Source: VBDM01 sp049802235 (lineage in GTDB: Bacteria; Pseudomonadota; Gammaproteobacteria; Burkholderiales; SG8-39). From it: a stretch of 64,000 nt of DNA. Under the pieces are notes generated by a model, which was not told where the DNA came from, ran no database searches, and saw only the letters and a list, made by a program, of their open reading frames with translations. The number at the start of each line of letters is the position of its first letter. The stretch's first letter is position 1. The position numbers and the translations under genes are program-made. The stretch lies in the NCBI GenBank assembly GCA_049802235.1, contig JBARMB010000107.1, positions 62,001 to 126,000 on the forward strand, given 5' to 3'. Positions 43,355 to 54,063 of the stretch are shown in pieces.

Positions 43355-44344
43355 ATGAAAACGCGCAAGCTTGGAAAGAACGGACCATCGGTATCGGCGC
43401 TCGGCCTGGGATGCATGGGAATGACGATCGCCTACGGCGAACCGAACGATCCCGAATCGATCGCCACCATTCACCGCGCCATCGATCTCGGCATCGGCCT
43501 GATCGTCACTTCCGATGCCTACGGCAACGGCGTCAACGAAGATCTGGTCGGGCGCGCGATCAAGGGCAGACGCGACCGGGCGCTGATCGCCACCAAGTTC
43601 GGCAATCTCGGGCTGGGAGGCAAGGTGCCGGAGGGGCTATCCGGCGGCCATCCCCGCTATGTGTCGCTGGCGTGCGACGCATCGCTCAAGCGCCTCGGAG
43701 TCGATGTGATCGACATTTACGGATTGCATCGCGTCGATCCCAAGGTGCCGATCGAGGACACGGTCGGCGCGATGAAAAAGCTCATCGAGCAGGGCAAGGT
43801 GCGCTATCTCGCGCTCTCCGAAGCCGGTCCGCAGACCCTTCGGCGCGCACACAAGGTGCACCCGATCGCGGCGCTCGAAACCGAATACTCGCTGTGGTCC
43901 CGCGACGTCGAAAGAGAAATACTTCCCGCCTGCCGCGAGCTCGGCATCGGCTTCATGGCGTATTCGCCGCTCGGACGCGGCTTTCTCACCGCCACCATCA
44001 AGACGCTCGACGCCTTGCTGCCGACGGACCGCCGCCGCGACCATCCCCGCTTCAATCCGGAAAATCTCAGGCGCAATGTCGAGTTGCTGCAGCCGCTCGA
44101 GAGCGTCGCCGCCGCGCACAAGTGCACGCCGGCGCAGATAGCGCTGGCGTGGGTGCTGGCGCAGGGCGAGGACATCGTGCCGATCCCCGGCACCAAGCGG
44201 CGCAGTTATCTCGAGCAGAATGCCGCAGCGGCCGACATCCGGCTCACGGCCGCCGAAATCGCGCAGCTCGCGCAGGCGTTCCCGCCCGGTGTCCCCGCCG
44301 GCACGCGCTATCCCGAGAAGCAGTTGGGTGGGCTCGGCATCTGA
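43355..44344 (+). CDS. Aldo/keto reductase with altered catalytic tetrad
   Basis: 329 residues, (beta/alpha)8 AKR close to the YajO/perakine-reductase-like subgroup (RKLGKNGPSVSALGLGCMGMT). Tyr56 (AYGNG), Lys81 (ATKFG) and His125 (GLHRVDP) of the tetrad are present. The position normally Asp (FDTA) is Val51 (IVTS). NADPH-binding residues near IPGTKRRSYLEQN are intact. GGAGG 9 nt upstream supports ATG 43355. It is separate from hemF by ~90 bp. Substrate unknown; activity may be reduced or altered. Confidence 0.88.
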   Translation: MKTRKLGKNGPSVSALGLGCMGMTIAYGEPNDPESIATIHRAIDLGIGLIVTSDAYGNGVNEDLVGRAIKGRRDRALIATKFGNLGLGGKVPEGLSGGHPRYVSLACDASLKRLGVDVIDIYGLHRVDPKVPIEDTVGAMKKLIEQGKVRYLALSEAGPQTLRRAHKVHPIAALETEYSLWSRDVEREILPACRELGIGFMAYSPLGRGFLTATIKTLDALLPTDRRRDHPRFNPENLRRNVELLQPLESVAAAHKCTPAQIALAWVLAQGEDIVPIPGTKRRSYLEQNAAAADIRLTAAEIAQLAQAFPPGVPAGTRYPEKQLGGLGI

Positions 44345-44425
44345 CGCCGGGTCAGTTGCTTTGCGGAGAAAGAAGAGTTTCGCGAGGCCGGATTTCGCCA
44401 CAGCACCGCGAATGCGCGCGCTCCT

Positions 44426-45616
44426 TCAGCGCCCGGCCTGCGGCGCCACACCGGCATTGGCGCTGGCGCGAAAATGCCGGTTTGCGTCCTCGGTGCGGCC
44501 GATGCGGTCGAACAGGTTCGCCAGCGCCACATGCACCGCCTGCGTCGGCTGCACGGCGAGGCTCGCTTCGAGATAGCTCTGCGCCTTTCCCCACAGCTCG
44601 CGCTGGGCGCACAGCCGGCCCAGGGTAAGCAGCAGCCCGGCGTCGTCGGGACGCTCTCGCAGCCAGCGCTCGGCGCGCTCGATCCGATCGAGCGCATCGG
44701 CGTCGGTGCATTCGCCGTAAAGCAGGACAAGCTCGCCGTGCCACTCCCGCTCCAGCGCCTCCCCGATGAGCCGGTGCGCCGTGCGGCAGTCGCCGAGCTG
44801 CATGAAGGCGCGCGCCGCGGCCGCCGCCACCTTGGGATGAGTGCGCTCGGGCTCCGGAACTTCGCGCCAGTGCCGGGCGAGGTCGGCCGGATCGTGGGTC
44901 TTGCGCGACAGCAGCGCGATGTTCGCGTTGACACGGATGCCCTCGATCGCCTCAGGCGGCATGGCGGCACGCTTCTCCAGCAGTTTCGCGAGGCGGATCA
45001 CTTCGCTCCAGTTCCCCAGGCCCTGCTCCGCGCGCAACAGCAGGGTCAGCGTGGCGATGTGCTTGGGGCCGCTTGCGTGCAGCTCACGCAACACCATGCG
45101 CGCTTCATCGAAGCGCCGCTCCTCGAGCAGGAGTTCCGCCATGACCACCTGACGCGCCAGGCGCCAGTCGCCGTCGTCTTCTTTCGCGCGCTCGAGCCAC
45201 TGGTCGCGCCGCTTAAAATCGCGCATGCGTTGCGCCGCGCGCGCCGCGATCAGGCTGGCAAGCGCCGGGGCGACCTTGAGCTCGCGCGCCCGGGAAGCGA
45301 GCTTTTCGGCGCGGCCGAAGCGGCCCTCGAACAACGCCTGGATGGCGCCGAGGACCGCGACGCGTCCTTTGCTCTCATGCTGGCGAGCGTGGAAAGCGCG
45401 CACGTGCGAGGGCAGCCGCAGCGTATGCGACACCGCTCTGACGATCAGGTACCCCGCGCCGAAGGCGGCGAGCAGCAGGATCGCGAGCAGGTTAAGCGAA
45501 ATTTCGACGCGCCAGGGATGCAGCACGAACAGGGCGTAGCCGTCGTTGGCCCGCATCGCAAGCGACAACGCCACTGCAAGCGCAAATGCGGCCAGCAGCC
45601 ACAGCAGCCCTCTCAC
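44426..45616 (-). CDS. hemY: HemY: membrane-anchored TPR protein of the hem cluster
   Basis: 396 residues. Two N-terminal transmembrane helices (residues ~1-20 and ~42-62) form the HemY_N domain, then TPR-like helical repeats with a conserved PxxxxxWxR-type rhythm. The name comes from position in the hem operon; it is not the Bacillus protoporphyrinogen oxidase HemY. Suggested roles are scaffolding in heme synthesis or quality control. It overlaps hemX by 4 bp. Confidence 0.9.
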   Translation of the reverse strand: MRGLLWLLAAFALAVALSLAMRANDGYALFVLHPWRVEISLNLLAILLLAAFGAGYLIVRAVSHTLRLPSHVRAFHARQHESKGRVAVLGAIQALFEGRFGRAEKLASRARELKVAPALASLIAARAAQRMRDFKRRDQWLERAKEDDGDWRLARQVVMAELLLEERRFDEARMVLRELHASGPKHIATLTLLLRAEQGLGNWSEVIRLAKLLEKRAAMPPEAIEGIRVNANIALLSRKTHDPADLARHWREVPEPERTHPKVAAAAARAFMQLGDCRTAHRLIGEALEREWHGELVLLYGECTDADALDRIERAERWLRERPDDAGLLLTLGRLCAQRELWGKAQSYLEASLAVQPTQAVHVALANLFDRIGRTEDANRHFRASANAGVAPQAGR

Positions 45617-46656
45617 CGCGCCGCCCCGCCCCGGGACGACACCTTGTAGTTGCGTACGGCCGCAAGGCTGTCGCCGATCGTCGGCAGCGCCATGCTGATG
45701 CCGCTCGACCCGATCTGCTTCAGGCCGGCGATTGCCGCCGCAGCGGCGCCGGCGCGGGTGTCGAAATAGCGCTCGATCCAGCTCGTGGCCGTCTTGATGT
45801 CATTGCGGAAGGTGGCTTCGTCGCGCGCGAGAAGCGCAAGCCGCGCATTGAGCAGGCGCAGTTTCAGGTTCTCGCGCAGGAAAAACACCTGCGACGGCGC
45901 GAGCAGCGCCGGCTCCGCGCGCTCGACATTCTCCACCCGCACCAGTTGCCCGAGCTCCGCCATCAGTTCCGCGCCGAACCGCCTCCAGAATCCTTCCTGC
46001 GCCCCCACTCTCGCGGACTCGGCGCTTGCCTGCGGCCGCGCATCCTGCGCCAGCGGCAGGGAGTCGATGCTCGCGATTGCCTGGTCGAGTCTCACGGCGA
46101 GTCCGGCGATGTCGAGATTCGGCGTGGTCTTGAGCCGCTCGATGTCCCGCGCCAGCACCTTGCGCAACGGCGCGAACTGGGGGCGGTTGGAACGCGCAAG
46201 CCTGGCATCGGCAGTCTGCAGCGCGACCAGCGCCGCCTGGACATTGCCGGCGAGCTGCAGTTGCTGCGAGGCGATAGTGAGGATCTGATCGACCTCGGCA
46301 AGCACCCATTCGTCGCGGCCGCGCGAAAGCTCCTGATAGAGCGCCTCGAGCGCGACCTGCTGGTTCTGCGACTCGGCGAGCTTCAGCTCCAGCTGCGACA
46401 GCTTCGCCTGCGCCTCGCGCAGCCCTTCCTGCGACTGCCTCGCCACCAGGCGGGCGTCGCGGCTTTCGGCGTCGCTGTCACGCAACCGCCGCGCAAGCTC
46501 CTCGCGCAGCTGCCCCATTTCGGCGCGGCTGTCGTACCACTGCCACGCAAGCAACAACGCCAGGGCGGCAAGCGCGATGGTGACCGGTGAGGTCAACCAC
46601 GCCGCACGCTTCAATCGGCGCGGGGCTTCGGCTGGGCGGGGTGTAGTGTCTTCCAT
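45613..46656 (-). CDS. hemX: HemX: single-pass membrane protein of the hem cluster
   Basis: 347 residues from ATG 46656. A cytoplasmic N-terminus rich in Pro, Ala and Arg leads to a transmembrane helix (~residues 27-44), then a long coiled coil (LREELARRLRDSDAESRDARLVARQSQEGLREAQAKLSQ...) and a HemX domain (DEWVLAEVDQILTIASQQLQLAGN). It is often misnamed as uroporphyrinogen methyltransferase but has no methyltransferase motif. It lies between hemD and hemY. No clear Shine-Dalgarno sequence. Confidence 0.9.
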   Translation of the reverse strand: MEDTTPRPAEAPRRLKRAAWLTSPVTIALAALALLLAWQWYDSRAEMGQLREELARRLRDSDAESRDARLVARQSQEGLREAQAKLSQLELKLAESQNQQVALEALYQELSRGRDEWVLAEVDQILTIASQQLQLAGNVQAALVALQTADARLARSNRPQFAPLRKVLARDIERLKTTPNLDIAGLAVRLDQAIASIDSLPLAQDARPQASAESARVGAQEGFWRRFGAELMAELGQLVRVENVERAEPALLAPSQVFFLRENLKLRLLNARLALLARDEATFRNDIKTATSWIERYFDTRAGAAAAAIAGLKQIGSSGISMALPTIGDSLAAVRNYKVSSRGGAAR

Positions 46657-46678
46657 GGGGGAAATGTTCAGGGTGCGG

Positions 46679-47452
46679 TCATACTTTAACAAAAAAAGCC
46701 GCCATCTCCGCGACGGTTTGCTCATCCCCGGACCCGGCGACGATGACTTCACGCAGGCCGAGACTGGCGGCGGCCTCGGCCACGCGCCGATGCGGGACGA
46801 ACACCGGCGTTGCACAAAGATAATCCTTCCCCGCCGGCCCGAGCACCTCGAGGAAATTCGTCAGCCCTTCGGCGCTGGTAATGGACACCGCTGCGACTTC
46901 GCCTCGCCGCCAGCGCGCCAGCAGCGGCCCGCTGTCGGCGCTCGGCCGGGCGCGCCGGTAGCATTCAGCATAGTCCACGCGCGCGCCGCGCGCTTCGAGC
47001 GCCGCGCGCAACCATTCGCGCCCGCCCTGGCCGCGAAAAATGACCACCGATTTGCCGCGCAGGTCCTGCAGCTCGGGCAATGCCGCGAGCGCTTCGCTGT
47101 CGGCCCTTCCCTCGGGGGCGATGACGGAGTCGAAGCCCAGGTGCCTGAGCATCGCGGCGGTGCCGGCACCGACGGCTGCGACGCGCAGGTCCTTCGGCCA
47201 GGCACGTTCCGCCGTCACCGCTGCGTACCCTTTCACCGCCGCCGTCTGGCTGATGAAAATTGCGAGCTGGAACCGATCCAGGCCGGAAACGAGGCTCAGA
47301 AGCGCGTCGGAATCGTCGGGAGGCAGTATCTCGATCGCGGGAAACACGATCGGCTCGCCGCCGGCGGCGCGGATCCGCTCCGCGAGTCCCGCAGCATGCT
47401 CGCGCGGCCGGGTGATGACGATGCCGCGGCCGGAGAGCGGGCCCACCGTCAT
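46679..47452 (-). CDS. hemD: Uroporphyrinogen-III synthase
   Basis: 257 residues. It cyclises hydroxymethylbilane with D-ring inversion. Sequence conservation in HemD is low; recognised features are GIVITRPREHAAGLAERI at the start, FISQTAAVKG, VGAGTAAML and AVSITSAEGLTNFLEVL near the C-terminus. The ATG at 47452 overlaps the hemC stop (ATGA), so hemC-hemD are coupled as in most bacteria. Confidence 0.93.
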   Translation of the reverse strand: MTVGPLSGRGIVITRPREHAAGLAERIRAAGGEPIVFPAIEILPPDDSDALLSLVSGLDRFQLAIFISQTAAVKGYAAVTAERAWPKDLRVAAVGAGTAAMLRHLGFDSVIAPEGRADSEALAALPELQDLRGKSVVIFRGQGGREWLRAALEARGARVDYAECYRRARPSADSGPLLARWRRGEVAAVSITSAEGLTNFLEVLGPAGKDYLCATPVFVPHRRVAEAAASLGLREVIVAGSGDEQTVAEMAAFFVKV

Positions 47453-48378
47453 GACAGGGCGGCGAGGATCGCGTCGGCGCCGCGCTCGCGCAATTTTGCC
47501 GCGAGCGCCTCGCCCAGGCTCTCGGGCGCACCCGCGGCGCCGCGCGCTTCCGCACGCACGACGCTGCGGCCATCGGGCATCGCCACCAGGCCGCGCAGAT
47601 GAATCTCGCCGCCCGCCGCCACTGCGTAGGCGGCAAGCGGTAACTGGCAGCTCCCGGACAGGGCGCGGGAGAGCGCGCGCTCGGCGCGCACGCACGCCGC
47701 AGTGCCGGCATCGTCGAGCGGCATAAGCCATCGATGCAGCTCGCCGCGCTCTTCGCGGCACTCGATCGCAAGCGCTCCCTGCCCCGGCGCCGGCAGGCTC
47801 TGCTCGGGTTCGATCATGGCGCGGATGCGTCCCTCCAGGCCCAGCCGCTTCAGCCCCGCGGCTGCGAGCACGATCGCCTGGTAATCGCCGCGATCGAGCT
47901 TGGCGAGGCGCGTGTCGAGATTGCCGCGCAGGGGCGCCACCTCGAGCCCCGGGTAACGTTCGCGCAGCTGCGCTTCGCGCCGCAGGCTCGAGGTGCCGAC
48001 GATGCTCCCCGCCGGCAGCACGTCGAGACCGGCATGGTCGTTCGAGACGACGCAGTCGCGCGGATCCTCTCTCGTCGTGGTGGCCGCCAGGCAAAACCCG
48101 CGCGGCAACTGCATCGGCACGTCCTTCGCGGAATGCACGGCGAGATCGGCGCGGCCCTCCTCCAGCGCAGTCTCGAGCTCCTTGACGAACAGGCCCTTGC
48201 CGCCGATTTTCGCCAGCGACTGATCGAGGATCCGGTCGCCGCGCGTGGTGATGCCGAGAATGCTGACCTCGCAGTGCGGGTACAGCCGCCGCAGCTCGCT
48301 CGCCACGTGCTCGGACTGCCACAACGCGAGCCGGCTCTGGCGCGAGGCGATCACGAGTCTTTCAGGGGCATTATTCAC
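47449..48378 (-). CDS. hemC: Porphobilinogen deaminase (hydroxymethylbilane synthase)
   Basis: 309 residues. The dipyrromethane cofactor attaches at Cys244 (SGSCQLPLAA), and catalytic Asp86 lies in HSAKDVP. VIASRQSRLALWQ begins the enzyme. It polymerises four porphobilinogens. It follows the AlgR-like regulator by only 10 bp, so the regulators and the heme genes share a transcript, as in Pseudomonas algZ-algR-hemC. Confidence 0.97.
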   Translation of the reverse strand: MNNAPERLVIASRQSRLALWQSEHVASELRRLYPHCEVSILGITTRGDRILDQSLAKIGGKGLFVKELETALEEGRADLAVHSAKDVPMQLPRGFCLAATTTREDPRDCVVSNDHAGLDVLPAGSIVGTSSLRREAQLRERYPGLEVAPLRGNLDTRLAKLDRGDYQAIVLAAAGLKRLGLEGRIRAMIEPEQSLPAPGQGALAIECREERGELHRWLMPLDDAGTAACVRAERALSRALSGSCQLPLAAYAVAAGGEIHLRGLVAMPDGRSVVRAEARGAAGAPESLGEALAAKLRERGADAILAALS

Positions 48379-48388
48379 AGTACGTTGC

Positions 48389-49141
48389 TCATTTCGCCAG
48401 CACTTTCACGTGCCCCCACTGCCGGCGGCTCACCGGCAGCCTCTCCTCCCGGCCTTCCAGTACCACCGACCAGCCGGCTTCGCCCTCGGTCTCGACGCCG
48501 CGCTCGAAGCCCCGGATCAGCCTGCGCGCCACCAGGCAGTTGCGGTGGATGCGCACGAATATGCCGGCGAACTCCTGCTCCAGTTGCGCCAGCGATTCTT
48601 CGAGCAGGTGTTCGCGTTCGCGGGTGCGGATGGTGACGTACTTCTGCTCGGCCTTGAGGTAGATCACCTCGGTCACCGGCACCAGGGTCACGCGCCCGCG
48701 CTCGGCGACGCTCAGGAAGCGCCGCGGATCGGGATCGATGCGCTCGAGCACGCTGCGTTCCACGCGCGCCCCGTTCGCCGCTTTCTTCAGCGCCAAAAGC
48801 AGGCGCGCCGCGCGCACCGGCTTCAACAGGTAGTCGACTGCGTTTACCTCGAACGCCTGCACCGCGTATTGGTCGTACGCCGTGACGAAGATCACCGCCG
48901 GCGGCCGCTCCAGCACCTGCAGGTGCCGGGCGAATTCGATGCCGCTCATGCCCGGCATGTGGATATCCACGAGCGCGAGCTCCGCGTCCGCGGCGGGGAC
49001 GAGCTCGAGCCCCTCGATCCCGTTTTCCGCCTCGCCGGCAACCGCCAGCGGCAGCTCCGCGCGGCAATCATCGAGCAGCTCGCGCAGGCGATTGCGCGCC
49101 GGCCGCTCGTCGTCGATGATCACCACGCGCAGCGGCGTCAT
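48389..49141 (-). CDS. algR: LytTR response regulator, AlgR-like
   Basis: 250 residues. Receiver domain 3-120 with acidic pocket (IDDERPAR), phospho-acceptor Asp59 (ALVDIHMPG), Thr near TAYDQYAVQAF and Lys in LLKPV. LytTR DNA-binding domain ~145-245 (YLKAEQKYVTIRT, RIHRNCLVARRLI). It overlaps the sensor gene by 4 bp. The divergent argH and following hemC-hemD reproduce the Pseudomonas argH/algZ-algR-hemC-hemD locus, so the AlgR-type label is supported by sequence and synteny. Targets are not known here. Confidence 0.9.
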   Translation of the reverse strand: MTPLRVVIIDDERPARNRLRELLDDCRAELPLAVAGEAENGIEGLELVPAADAELALVDIHMPGMSGIEFARHLQVLERPPAVIFVTAYDQYAVQAFEVNAVDYLLKPVRAARLLLALKKAANGARVERSVLERIDPDPRRFLSVAERGRVTLVPVTEVIYLKAEQKYVTIRTREREHLLEESLAQLEQEFAGIFVRIHRNCLVARRLIRGFERGVETEGEAGWSVVLEGREERLPVSRRQWGHVKVLAK

Positions 49142-50166
49142 GGCGCGGCGCGGTACGGCATGACAATATCGATCTCGTAACGGCCGCCTGCGACGCGGGT
49201 ATCGAGGCTCGCTTCGGCGTCGAAATGCAGCTGCAGCCGCTCGCGGATATTGGCGAGCGCCATGCGGTTGCCCTGGCGGTGCTGGTGCTCTTCGTGATAG
49301 GGATTGGAGAGCCGCAGCCGCAGCCGATCGTCCTGGCGCGCGATGCGGATCTCGATGACGCCCGGGGCGAGCCCCGGCTCGATGCCGTGATAGACGGCGT
49401 TCTCCACCAGCGGCTGCAGCAGCATCGGCGGCACGAGGGCCCGTTCCGCCGCCGGCTCAAGCTGCCATTCGACTTGCAGCCGCTCCCCCAGGCGCAACTG
49501 CTCGAGGTTGAGGTACTGGCGGCACAGCGACACCTCCTGGTGCAACACCGCCAGTTCCCGGGTGTCGGCCATGACCGTGCGGAACAGCTCGGCGAGATCC
49601 TCCATGGCGGCCTCCGCGCGCCTGGGATCGCTGCGGATCAGCGACAGCACGGCGGTCAGGCTGTTGAACAGGAAATGCGGGCGGATGCGCGCCTGCAGCG
49701 CCTGCAGCCGCGCCTCGGCGAGCGCCGGGGAGAAGGCGCGGTTGCGCAGATGGAAATACGAGGCAAGCAGAGCGGTGGCAAGCCACGCATAACTGACGCC
49801 CCACGCCAGATCGCGCCAGCCGCCGCCCTCGCCGAGCAGCTGCTGCAGCGGCAGCAGCGCCGCGGTCGTGGCGGCTACCGCAGCGAAGACGCACAGCAGC
49901 CCGAAGCGGTATTCGAGCCGGCCAAGCAGCCGCGAAAACACGTAAAGCACGATCAGGTTCGCGAGCAACGCCATCTCGAGCCAGCCGGCGATCTCCATCA
50001 GCTTTCCCGGCAATTCGGCCAGCTCGCGCGAGCGCGCCAGCGCGACCAGCAACGCCGCGGCATTGACTGCGAGCAGGATGCGCGACATCACGCCCAGATT
50101 GCGGAAATCCGGTAGGGCGTCAGAGCTGTCGTTTTGCCTTATACTTTCTGAATTGCGCGCCAACAA
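49138..50166 (-). CDS. algZ: LytS/AlgZ-type sensor histidine kinase
   Basis: About 342 residues if the TTG at 50166 is used (GGGAG 8 nt upstream). GTG 50091 or ATG 50088 would drop the conserved LPDFRNLGV N-terminus. Four transmembrane helices (~30-150) are followed by a His_kinase domain with the phospho-acceptor in RIRPHFLFNSLTAVLSLI and an N-box-like LLQPLVENAVYHGIEPG. This His-kinase family lacks the classical H-box. It is cognate to the AlgR-like regulator with which it overlaps. It is divergent from argH. Confidence 0.85.
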   Translation of the reverse strand: MLARNSESIRQNDSSDALPDFRNLGVMSRILLAVNAAALLVALARSRELAELPGKLMEIAGWLEMALLANLIVLYVFSRLLGRLEYRFGLLCVFAAVAATTAALLPLQQLLGEGGGWRDLAWGVSYAWLATALLASYFHLRNRAFSPALAEARLQALQARIRPHFLFNSLTAVLSLIRSDPRRAEAAMEDLAELFRTVMADTRELAVLHQEVSLCRQYLNLEQLRLGERLQVEWQLEPAAERALVPPMLLQPLVENAVYHGIEPGLAPGVIEIRIARQDDRLRLRLSNPYHEEHQHRQGNRMALANIRERLQLHFDAEASLDTRVAGGRYEIDIVMPYRAAP

Positions 50167-50227
50167 TGTCAATGCTCCCGGGGAATATCCGGTGCACGCG
50201 ACGAAAACGGCTATTTTACAGTCAACC

Positions 50228-51625
50228 ATGGCAGCCAAGCCGAAATCCGGAAACGAGGCATGGTCGGGGCGTTTTGCCGAACCGGTGTCTGAAAGGGTCA
50301 AGCGCTACACCGCCTCGATCGGGTTCGACCGGCGCCTGGCGCAATACGATATTCGCGGCTCGACAGCGCATGCGCGCATGCTTCACGCCGTCGGCATCCT
50401 GTCCGCCGCGGACTTGGCGACGATCGAGCGCGGACTGTCGAGAATCTCGAAGGAGATCGAAACCGGCCGATTCGAATGGTCGCTCGACGCCGAGGACGTG
50501 CATCTCAACATCGAGCGGCGGCTGATCGCGCTTGCCGGCGACGCCGGCAAGCGCCTGCACACTGCGCGCTCACGCAACGACCAGGTCGCAACCGACGTGC
50601 GGCTATGGCTGCGGGATGCCATCGACGAGCTGACGGGCCTGCTGCGCGACCTGCAATCGCGCCTGCTCGACCAGGCGGAAAAACACGCGGCAACCGTGAT
50701 GCCGGGGTTCACGCATTTGCAGGTGGCGCAGCCGGTGACCTTCGGCCATCATCTCATGGCCTATTTCGAGATGCTCGATCGCGACCGCCAGCGCCTTGCC
50801 GACTGCCGTCGGCGCGCGAACCGGTTGCCGCTCGGCGCCGCGGCGCTTGCCGGCACCTCGTTTCCGATCGACCGCAAACGCGTAGCGCGCGAGCTCGGCT
50901 TCGAGGGCCTCTGCGAGAACTCGCTCGACGCCGTGTCCGACCGCGACTTCGCCATCGAATTTTGCGCCTGCGCGGCAATCGCCATGGTGCACCTGTCGCG
51001 GCTGTGCGAAGAGCTGATCCTCTGGGTCAACCCCCTGTTCGGCTTTATCGCCTTGCCGGACCGCTTCTGCACCGGTTCGTCGATCATGCCGCAGAAGAAG
51101 AATCCTGATGTCCCCGAGCTCGCGCGCGGCAAGACCGGCAGGGTCATCGGCAGCCTGGTGGCGCTGCTCACACTCATGAAGGCGCAGCCGCTCGCCTACA
51201 ACAAGGACAACCAGGAGGACAAGGAGCCGCTGTTCGATGCGGCCGACACGCTGCGCGACACGCTCGCCGTGTTCGCCGAACTCGTCGCCGGCATCCGGGT
51301 GAACGCCAAGACCATGCGCGAGGCTGCGCGGTCAGGCTTCTCCACCGCGACCGACCTCGCCGACTATCTGGTGAGGAAGGGGCTGGCGTTTCGAGACGCC
51401 CACGAGGCCGTGGCGCGCACGGTGCGCTTCGCCGAAGGCGCGGGCCGCGACCTGTCGCAGCTCAAGCTCGCCGAGCTGCGCCGCTTTTCTCCCAAGGTGA
51501 CAGCCGACGTGTTCCGCGTGCTCTCGCTCGAAGGTTCGGCAGCGAGCCGCAAGCACATCGGGGGCACGGCTCCGGCTCGGGTGCGCGCGGCAGTGAAGCG
51601 CGCCCGCAGGATTCTTGCAAGCTGA
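50228..51625 (+). CDS. argH: Argininosuccinate lyase
   Basis: 465 residues, fumarase/aspartase superfamily, last step of arginine synthesis. Signatures: WSGRFAEPVSERV at the start, TARSRNDQVATDVRLWLRD, and GSSIMPQKKNPDVPELARGKTGRV, containing the catalytic Ser loop. Divergent from algZ; a TATACT box near 50131-50136 could be its -10, though the -35 is poor. With argC at the other end of the window, arginine genes are scattered rather than clustered. Confidence 0.97.
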   Translation: MAAKPKSGNEAWSGRFAEPVSERVKRYTASIGFDRRLAQYDIRGSTAHARMLHAVGILSAADLATIERGLSRISKEIETGRFEWSLDAEDVHLNIERRLIALAGDAGKRLHTARSRNDQVATDVRLWLRDAIDELTGLLRDLQSRLLDQAEKHAATVMPGFTHLQVAQPVTFGHHLMAYFEMLDRDRQRLADCRRRANRLPLGAAALAGTSFPIDRKRVARELGFEGLCENSLDAVSDRDFAIEFCACAAIAMVHLSRLCEELILWVNPLFGFIALPDRFCTGSSIMPQKKNPDVPELARGKTGRVIGSLVALLTLMKAQPLAYNKDNQEDKEPLFDAADTLRDTLAVFAELVAGIRVNAKTMREAARSGFSTATDLADYLVRKGLAFRDAHEAVARTVRFAEGAGRDLSQLKLAELRRFSPKVTADVFRVLSLEGSAASRKHIGGTAPARVRAAVKRARRILAS

Positions 51626-51732
51626 CCCGATGGCATAATCTGCGAAAGCAGCGCGTTGGAGCGGACGGCAAGGAGGGATCAAGCCTCCCCCGCGTCACCC
51701 GAGGGCCGCCGCTCAACGCGCCCCACGCGAAC

Positions 51733-53010
<1,278 letters not shown>

Positions 53011-53070
53011 CCCCCTTGTCAAGGGCGATGCCGCGCCAGCGGCGGAGGACCTTGAAAATCGCTGCACCCC

Positions 53071-53958
53071 ATGTCACCGGTTGAACTCCGATCTGCGATT
53101 GAGGCCGCGATTTCGGACGCGACCGGCAGCCGCTTTCGCATCGAACGCATGCTCCCGGCACCGGGAGGCTGTATTCACCGCTCCTTCGTCGTCGAAGGGG
53201 GCGACGAGCGATTTTTCGTCAAGACCAACGACGCCGGGTTCGCCGATGCGTTCGCGGCCGAAGCCGACGGACTAGCGGCGCTGATCGCAGCCGGCGCGCC
53301 CGCGCCGCGGCCGATCTGCCACGGCGGCGATGAGCGGCATGCCTGGCTCGCAATGCAGTTCCTGCCGCTCGGCGGCGCCGGCGATTTCGCGGTGCTCGGG
53401 CGAGTGCTCGCGGCACTGCATTCGACGCATGGCGAGCGCCATGGCTGGCACCGGGACAACCATATCGGCGCGACGCCCCAGCGCAACGCCTATTCGGAAT
53501 CTTGGAGCGGCTTCTGGCGCAATCAGCGGCTGCTGCCGCAGCTCGAGCTGGCCAGGAAGAACGGCCTTGGGAAGCGCCTGGCGGAAAAAGGCGGGAAACT
53601 CGTCGCGGCATTGCCGCAACTTCTCGCCGGGCACGAACCGGCCCCATCGTTACTGCACGGCGACCTGTGGAGCGGCAATGCCGGCTTTCTCGCCGGCGGC
53701 GCGCCGGTGCTGTTCGACCCCGCGGTCTATTACGGAGACCGCGAGGCGGACCTGGCGATGACCGAACTCTTCGGCGGGTTTCCCCGGGCGTTCTATGGCG
53801 CCTACCGCGACATCGCGCCGCTCGATGCGGGCTATGCGGCAAGAAAGGCGCTCTACAACCTCTACCACGTGCTCAACCACGCGAATCTCTTCGGCGGCGG
53901 CTACGTGGCGCAGGCTGAAACGATGATCGAACGGCTCCTGGCGGAAATCAAAAGCTGA
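53071..53958 (+). CDS. Fructosamine kinase-family protein
   Basis: 295 residues, related to FN3K and the APH fold. ATP Lys51 (RFFVKTND), catalytic Asp198 (LLHGDLWSGN) and metal Asp216 (LFDPAVYYGDREADLAMTELFGGFP), the last block being diagnostic of fructosamine kinases. Bacterial members phosphorylate ribulosamines/fructosamines on glycated proteins or free amines to trigger deglycation. It follows the kinase-cNMP gene by 60 bp and may be in its operon. No dedicated pathway genes nearby. Confidence 0.9.
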   Translation: MSPVELRSAIEAAISDATGSRFRIERMLPAPGGCIHRSFVVEGGDERFFVKTNDAGFADAFAAEADGLAALIAAGAPAPRPICHGGDERHAWLAMQFLPLGGAGDFAVLGRVLAALHSTHGERHGWHRDNHIGATPQRNAYSESWSGFWRNQRLLPQLELARKNGLGKRLAEKGGKLVAALPQLLAGHEPAPSLLHGDLWSGNAGFLAGGAPVLFDPAVYYGDREADLAMTELFGGFPRAFYGAYRDIAPLDAGYAARKALYNLYHVLNHANLFGGGYVAQAETMIERLLAEIKS

Positions 53959-54063
53959 AGCACCAAGAGGCCAAGAACCGCTTTTTTTTGACGTGGGTAG
54001 TGCTGAATTAATACCGTGCTGAACAAAAAGGCCCTTCTCGGCGTCTGGGCGGCGAAGAGTTTT

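Noticed and set aside
45613..46656. HemX as a uroporphyrinogen-III C-methyltransferase
   Set aside because: No SAM-binding or CobA motifs; membrane helix plus coiled coil match the HemX family whose annotated enzyme name is historical.
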